Made by a program: the position numbers and the translations under genes
NCBI RefSeq assembly: GCF_900115615.1
Contig: NZ_FOXB01000001.1
Location: 1-64,000 of the forward strand
DNA: 64,000 nt
Reading direction: 5' to 3'
Source: Hydrogenimonas thermophila
GTDB taxonomy: Bacteria; Campylobacterota; Campylobacteria; Campylobacterales; Hydrogenimonadaceae
The notes under the pieces: generated by a model
Told to the model about the DNA's origin: nothing
The model's input: only the letters and a program-made list of their open reading frames with translations
The model's database searches: none
Part shown: one piece after another, positions 59,864-64,000 of the stretch
Position numbering within the stretch: the first letter of the stretch is position 1
Layout: the number at the start of each line of letters is the position of its first letter

Positions 59864-61273
59864 ATGACAAATATTGTTTTATGTGGTGGCAACGGGACCA
59901 GGCTTTGGCCATTAAGCCGAAAATTGATGCCAAAGCAATTTATAAAATTATTTGATGAAAAGTCTCTTTTTCAGCTTACTATAGAAAGAAATGATGTATG
60001 CTGTAGCAAAAAGTTGATAATTTCAAATACTGAACAATATTTTTTAGCGCTAGATCAAATAGAAGAACTAGATAATGCAAAGCTAAAAACTTCTCATAAT
60101 ACAAACTATTATAGAGAAAGTTCAACATTTTTGTTGGAGCCAATTGGAAAAAACACTGCACCGGCTATTGCACTCGCTTGTTTCTCTCTAAATCTTGAAG
60201 ATGTTGTATTAGTCTCTCCATCTGATCATCTTATAAAAGACAGTATCAGTTATGAAAAGGTTTTGCTAAAAGCTGAAAAATTAGCTCAAGAGGGGTTTTT
60301 AGTTACGTTTGGTATTAAACCAAGGTATGCTGAAACTGGCTTTGGATATATTGAAGCAGATGGTACAGATGTAAAAGCATTCCATGAAAAGCCAGATGAA
60401 TCAACTGCTCAAAAATATTTAAAAGCAGGAAATTACTATTGGAATAGTGGCATATTCTGCTTTAAAGCAGGAGTTTTTTTAGAAGAGTTAAAAAAATATT
60501 CACCTGAAATTTATGAAATGGCAAAATTAGCCTATGAGAGTAGTAAAGAAGAAAAAGATATTATTAGAATAAATTATAATGATATGATAAAAATTCCAGA
60601 AGATAGCATAGATTATGCTGTAATGGAAAATAGTAAAATAGTTAAAGTAGTAATTGCTGATTTTGGATGGAATGATTTAGGAAGTTTTGATGCATTGTAT
60701 GAAGAGTTACCAAAAGATGAAAATGGTAATACGCTTAACTCAGATTATATATCTATAGATAGTAAAAACAACTTAGTATTTTGTGATACTAGGAAGATAG
60801 CAACAATTGACATTGAAAATACAATTATAGTAGATACGGGTGACGCAATTCTCATATCAAAAAAAGGCTCTTCTCAAAAAGTAAAAAAAGTTGTTGAAGA
60901 GATTAAAAAAGATACAGAGTTACATAATATTCATCTTACTGCTCATCGTCCTTGGGGAACATATACAGTATTAGAAGATACACCAGGCTATAAAATAAAA
61001 AAAATAGTAGTAAAACCAGGAAAAAGGCTTTCGCTTCAAAAACATTTTCATAGAAGTGAGCATTGGATAGTAGTGAGCGGCACAGCAACAGTAACAGTAG
61101 GCGATAGAAAATATTTAGTACGACCAAATGAGTCTACATACATAAAAATGGGAGAAGTGCATAGGCTTGAGAATGAAGGAAAAATAGATGTAGTTCTCAT
61201 AGAAGCTCAAGTAGGCGAATATACAGGTGAGGATGATATTGTTAGAATTGAAGATGATTTTAAGAGATTTTAA
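59864..61273 (+). CDS. manC: Mannose-1-phosphate guanylyltransferase / mannose-6-phosphate isomerase
   Basis: This 469-residue bifunctional enzyme makes GDP-mannose. The N-terminal nucleotidyltransferase has LCGGNGTRLWPLSRKLMPKQ and EKPDESTAQKYL. The C-terminal cupin isomerase has HRPWGTYTVLEDTPGYKIKK, LSLQKHFHRSEHWIVVSGTA with metal-binding histidines, and GEVHRLEN. Length is standard. GDP-mannose would feed the gmd/fcl branch or a mannose-containing glycan. The ABC exporter genes begin at the next base. Confidence 0.92.
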   Translation: MTNIVLCGGNGTRLWPLSRKLMPKQFIKLFDEKSLFQLTIERNDVCCSKKLIISNTEQYFLALDQIEELDNAKLKTSHNTNYYRESSTFLLEPIGKNTAPAIALACFSLNLEDVVLVSPSDHLIKDSISYEKVLLKAEKLAQEGFLVTFGIKPRYAETGFGYIEADGTDVKAFHEKPDESTAQKYLKAGNYYWNSGIFCFKAGVFLEELKKYSPEIYEMAKLAYESSKEEKDIIRINYNDMIKIPEDSIDYAVMENSKIVKVVIADFGWNDLGSFDALYEELPKDENGNTLNSDYISIDSKNNLVFCDTRKIATIDIENTIIVDTGDAILISKKGSSQKVKKVVEEIKKDTELHNIHLTAHRPWGTYTVLEDTPGYKIKKIVVKPGKRLSLQKHFHRSEHWIVVSGTATVTVGDRKYLVRPNESTYIKMGEVHRLENEGKIDVVLIEAQVGEYTGEDDIVRIEDDFKRF

Positions 61274-62047
61274 ATGAAACATAATATTTTGCTAGCTTTT
61301 GATTTTGCAAAAAGGGAATTAAAAGCAAAATATGTAGGTACTAGTATAGGACAGTTTTGGTATTTATTGTCTCCATTAATTATGATATTTATTTACTCAG
61401 TAATTTTTTCAGATTTTATGAAAATGAAATTAGACATAGTTGATAATAGTTATGCATATAGCATATATCTTATTCCTGGACTTTTAGCTTGGACTTCATT
61501 TAGTACTATAGTGATGAGATTAAATAATTCCTTTTTAGAAAAAGCAAACTTGATTAAGAAAATTAATGTACCAATGTATTCATTTCAGTTGGGTATAGTG
61601 TTAAGTGAGTTATTTATGTTTTTCATTTCTATGTTATTAGGAGTTATATTTTTAGTAATAGTTAAACAACCAATTACAGTAGAATTCTTATGGTTACCTA
61701 TAATTATGGTATTGCAAACTATATTTGCTTTTGGAATTGGAGTAATATTTTCTTTATTTACCCCTTTTTTTAAGGATTTAAAAGAGATTATACCGATAAT
61801 AATACAATTATGGTTTTGGATGACTCCTATAATTTATTTAAATACAATGTTGCAAAATAAATATCCTAAACTATTAATTTATAATCCAATATATTATTTT
61901 ATTGAAGTGTATCAAAATATTTTTTTATTTGCTAAACCACCATCAATTGATAAAATATTAATTGTTTTATTGTTGTCATTTACAACACTTTTTATAGCTA
62001 TTTATTTTTACAAAAAAATGGTATCCACAATAAAGGATATTATTTAA
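61274..62047 (+). CDS. wzm: ABC-2 polysaccharide transporter permease
   Basis: This 257-residue permease has six hydrophobic segments and the family signature REL-AKYVGTSIGQFWYLLSP near the N-terminus. It would export a complete lipid-linked polysaccharide with the ATPase encoded next. Its stop overlaps the wzt start (TAATG). Confidence 0.88.
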   Translation: MKHNILLAFDFAKRELKAKYVGTSIGQFWYLLSPLIMIFIYSVIFSDFMKMKLDIVDNSYAYSIYLIPGLLAWTSFSTIVMRLNNSFLEKANLIKKINVPMYSFQLGIVLSELFMFFISMLLGVIFLVIVKQPITVEFLWLPIIMVLQTIFAFGIGVIFSLFTPFFKDLKEIIPIIIQLWFWMTPIIYLNTMLQNKYPKLLIYNPIYYFIEVYQNIFLFAKPPSIDKILIVLLLSFTTLFIAIYFYKKMVSTIKDII

Positions 62048-63264
62048 TGAAAAAAGTCCTTGAAGTAAAGAATGTAACAAAAATATTTAAAATGTATAAT
62101 AATAATTTCGATAGATTAAAAGAGCTATTTACAAATAAATCTTATCATAAAGAATTTATAGCGAATAACAATATATCTTTTGATTTATATCAAGGTGAAA
62201 CTCTTGGTATAATTGGAGTAAATGGTGCAGGTAAATCAACTATTTTAAAACAAATAGCTGGAGTATTAGAGCCAACAAGTGGAAAAATAATTAGACATGG
62301 CAGGGTGACTGCACTTTTAGAGCTTGGTACAGGTTTTAATGACCAAATGACAGGAAGGGAAAATATTTACTTAAATGGCTCACTTATTGGAATGTCTTAT
62401 AAAGAATGTAAGGAGAAAGAAGAACAAATTATAGATTTTAGTGAATTAGGTGATTATATAGATGAGCCTATTATAACATACTCATCTGGAATGAGAATGC
62501 GCTTAGCATTTTCTATTGCTATCTTTTCAAAACCACAAATCCTTATAGTAGATGAAGCACTCTCAGTTGGAGATGCCCATTTCAGTGCAAAGTGTACAAG
62601 AGCACTAAAAGATAGAAAAAAGGAAAATATGAGTATAATTTATGTTTCACATGATTTGAATTCTCTAAAACTTCTTTGCGACAGAGTAGTATTGCTTAAT
62701 CATGGTGAAATTATAAAAATAGGTGACCCTGAAAATGTAATAAACTCATATAATTATCTTATTGCTAAATTAAATGAAAAAGAAGAGAAAATAGAAATAA
62801 AAAGCACCAAGAATAACTCTTTTGGAACTTTTGATGTAGAGATAAAAAAAGTTAGTATAAAAGGTGAGAAATCTAAATCTAATATTATTAGTTCTGGAGA
62901 GATTGTTGATATAACGATTAATATTGATTCTAAAATTAATATTAATGACGTAACTGTCGGCATAATGATACGTGACAAATTTGGTCAAGATATATTTGGG
63001 ACAAACACATTTTATCATAACATGAAAATTGATTTTAAAGCTAATAAAAGCTATTTATGTAATTTTCATTTCCCTTTAAATATAGGTATTGGAAAGTATA
63101 GTATTACTGCTGCAGTACACTCAAAAGATACTCATCTTGAATATTGCTCTCATTGGCTTGATAATGCAGCAAAATTTGAAGTAGCTGGAATTATAGGAAG
63201 TTATTTTAGTGGGTTATGTAGACTTGAACCAAAATTATCACTGAAAGAGTGCATAAATGAATAA
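62047..63264 (+). CDS. wzt: ABC polysaccharide transporter ATPase with C-terminal domain
   Basis: This 405-residue protein has an ABC ATPase domain: Walker A GVNGAGKST (about residues 57-65), signature YSSGMRMRLAFSIA, and Walker B ILIVDEALSVGDAHF, followed by a C-terminal beta-sandwich of about 150 residues (TVGIMIRDKFGQDIFGTNTF). Such C-terminal Wzt domains recognise the capped non-reducing end of O-antigen chains, so this exporter likely handles a terminally modified glycan. Confidence 0.88.
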   Translation: MKKVLEVKNVTKIFKMYNNNFDRLKELFTNKSYHKEFIANNNISFDLYQGETLGIIGVNGAGKSTILKQIAGVLEPTSGKIIRHGRVTALLELGTGFNDQMTGRENIYLNGSLIGMSYKECKEKEEQIIDFSELGDYIDEPIITYSSGMRMRLAFSIAIFSKPQILIVDEALSVGDAHFSAKCTRALKDRKKENMSIIYVSHDLNSLKLLCDRVVLLNHGEIIKIGDPENVINSYNYLIAKLNEKEEKIEIKSTKNNSFGTFDVEIKKVSIKGEKSKSNIISSGEIVDITINIDSKININDVTVGIMIRDKFGQDIFGTNTFYHNMKIDFKANKSYLCNFHFPLNIGIGKYSITAAVHSKDTHLEYCSHWLDNAAKFEVAGIIGSYFSGLCRLEPKLSLKECINE

Positions 63265-64000
63265 AATGAAAATTGATAACTCTATTGAAAGTTTAATGAA
63301 TAAAATTAAACATGATGTAGAAAAAAGAAAAAATATTATTAATACTTATAAAAATAAGAGAAATACAAATTTAGTGTTTACTCCCCAAAAAAATATTATC
63401 AATAAAAGAGATATACCTTTTGTATATAAAGATATTTATGAATATTCAGATTTTACAAAATTTCAGGATATTGAGTTTATTAAAAATTTATATAAAGGTA
63501 TATTAAGAAGAGAAGTAGATTCAAATGGCCTAGAATATTATTTAAAATTATTAAGAAGTGGAGATAAAAGTAAAAGTGAAATAGTTTCTTTAATAAGATA
63601 TTCAAAGGAGGGGAGAAGAAAAAATATAAAAATACTTGGTTCTAAAAAAAGATTCTTTCAAGCAGTTTTATATAAAGTTCCATTAATAGGCTATATGTCT
63701 AAAATTTTTATTACTATATGTACTTTGCCTAGATTATTAAAAAGATTAAATAGTTATGAAAGTTATATCGCACAAGAATCAATAATAAACTATAAAAATG
63801 ATTTATTGCTTGAAACAGCATTACATCAGAAAACTGAAGAGTTAGAAGAAAAATTAGATGAAAAGGTTAAAGAGTTAGAAGAAAAATTAGATGAAAAGGT
63901 TAAAGAGTTAGAAGAAAAATTAGATGAAAAGGTTAAAGAGTTAGAAGAAAAATTAGATAAAAAAGTTGAAGAAAAAGATTTTGAATTATACTTAGAAACT
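63257..64000 (+). CDS. DUF4214 protein with long coiled coil (3' end outside window)
   Basis: The frame is open to the end of the window. ATG 63257 overlaps the wzt stop; ATG 63266 is an alternative. After a basic N-terminus comes a DUF4214-like domain (FIKNLYKGILRREVDSNGLE, SEIVSLIRYSKEGRRKN), then a hydrophobic or amphipathic stretch and a coiled coil built from 11-residue repeats (LEEKLDEKVKE). Proteins with this layout next to Wzm/Wzt often continue into methyltransferase or glycosyltransferase domains that terminate O-antigen chains; that part is not visible here. Confidence 0.72.
   Translation, partial: MNKMKIDNSIESLMNKIKHDVEKRKNIINTYKNKRNTNLVFTPQKNIINKRDIPFVYKDIYEYSDFTKFQDIEFIKNLYKGILRREVDSNGLEYYLKLLRSGDKSKSEIVSLIRYSKEGRRKNIKILGSKKRFFQAVLYKVPLIGYMSKIFITICTLPRLLKRLNSYESYIAQESIINYKNDLLLETALHQKTEELEEKLDEKVKELEEKLDEKVKELEEKLDEKVKELEEKLDKKVEEKDFELYLET
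63842..63940 (+). repeat. 33-bp tandem repeat coding coiled coil
   Basis: Three copies of a 33-bp unit beginning TTAGAAGAAAAATTAGATGA, with a fourth degenerate copy from 63941. Each unit codes an 11-residue coil segment (LEEKLDEKVKE). The length is a multiple of three, so a change in copy number alters only the molecular-ruler length. Confidence 0.9.

Noticed and set aside
1-64000. tRNA, rRNA or riboswitch genes
   Set aside because: No cloverleaf, conserved rRNA segment or known riboswitch core was seen by eye. A covariance search could still find small RNAs.

Overview
The window looks like chromosomal DNA of a Campylobacterota member (epsilonproteobacteria, probably a marine Sulfurimonas- or Sulfurovum-like organism). 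This is inferred from very AT-rich coding DNA, the style of the sugar-nucleotide genes, AAGGA-type ribosome binding sites with frequent TTG starts, TATAAT boxes without clear -35 elements, and a poly-G tract inside a surface-glycan gene. No rRNA, tRNA or CRISPR array is visible, so the genus is not certain. The window is essentially one large, strongly mosaic surface-polysaccharide locus.

Layout. (1) 1-0.94 kb: an AbiE-type toxin-antitoxin pair. (2) 1.1-6.2 kb: nucleotide-sugar genes (UDP-glucose dehydrogenase, a second UDP-sugar dehydrogenase, rmlA, rmlB), interleaved with three tiny membrane-protein genes. (3) 6.2-8.6 kb: an AAA ATPase plus HNH nuclease pair resembling Septu. (4) 8.65-11.2 kb: an unusual ATP-grasp / amidohydrolase / RraA-like operon. 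(5) 11.6-14.8 kb: a DUF262 / AAA ATPase / unknown-protein operon that looks like a defence island. (6) 14.8-31.1 kb: a dense, overlapping glycan assembly operon with a WecE-type transaminase, Wzx flippase, Wzy-like polymerase, at least six glycosyltransferases, three hexapeptide acyltransferases, two sulfotransferases and a polysaccharide deacetylase, ending at a convergent initiating sugar-phosphate transferase. (7) 31.2-33.2 kb: a 5'-truncated GDP-mannose dehydratase and an intact GDP-fucose synthase. (8) 33.2-41.9 kb: an accessory array of ATPase, nuclease and toxin-antitoxin genes punctuated by direct repeats and ending at a Y1 (RAYT-like) transposase. (9) 42.0-45.8 kb: a long SLBB export protein and a Wzz-type chain-length protein. 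(10) 46.2-59.7 kb: secreted proteins sharing a GWN...GKGYW module, including a 1787-residue protein and a predicted HExxH metalloprotease. (11) 59.9-64 kb: manC, an ABC polysaccharide exporter (wzm/wzt) and the start of a DUF4214 protein.

Working together, RmlA, RmlB and WecE could supply a dTDP-4-amino-4,6-dideoxyhexose; Ugd and TviB supply uronic acids; ManC, Gmd and Fcl would supply GDP-mannose and GDP-fucose, except that this gmd copy has lost its NAD(P)-binding end. Glycosyltransferases, acyltransferases and sulfotransferases would decorate a repeat unit exported by Wzx/Wzy and SLBB/Wzz. The Wzm/Wzt pair suggests a second export route.

The three most unusual structural signals are these. 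First, nine same-orientation copies of a ~20-bp repeat (consensus GGGTCAGAGSTTTACTTTTT), five of which begin two or three bases after a stop codon, delimit accessory genes like cassettes. Second, six short heptanucleotide repeat tracts, nearly free of G on the coding strand, lie in frame in five genes. Third, a G8 tract sits in a glycan acyltransferase gene where a gain or loss of one G gives an almost immediate stop codon.
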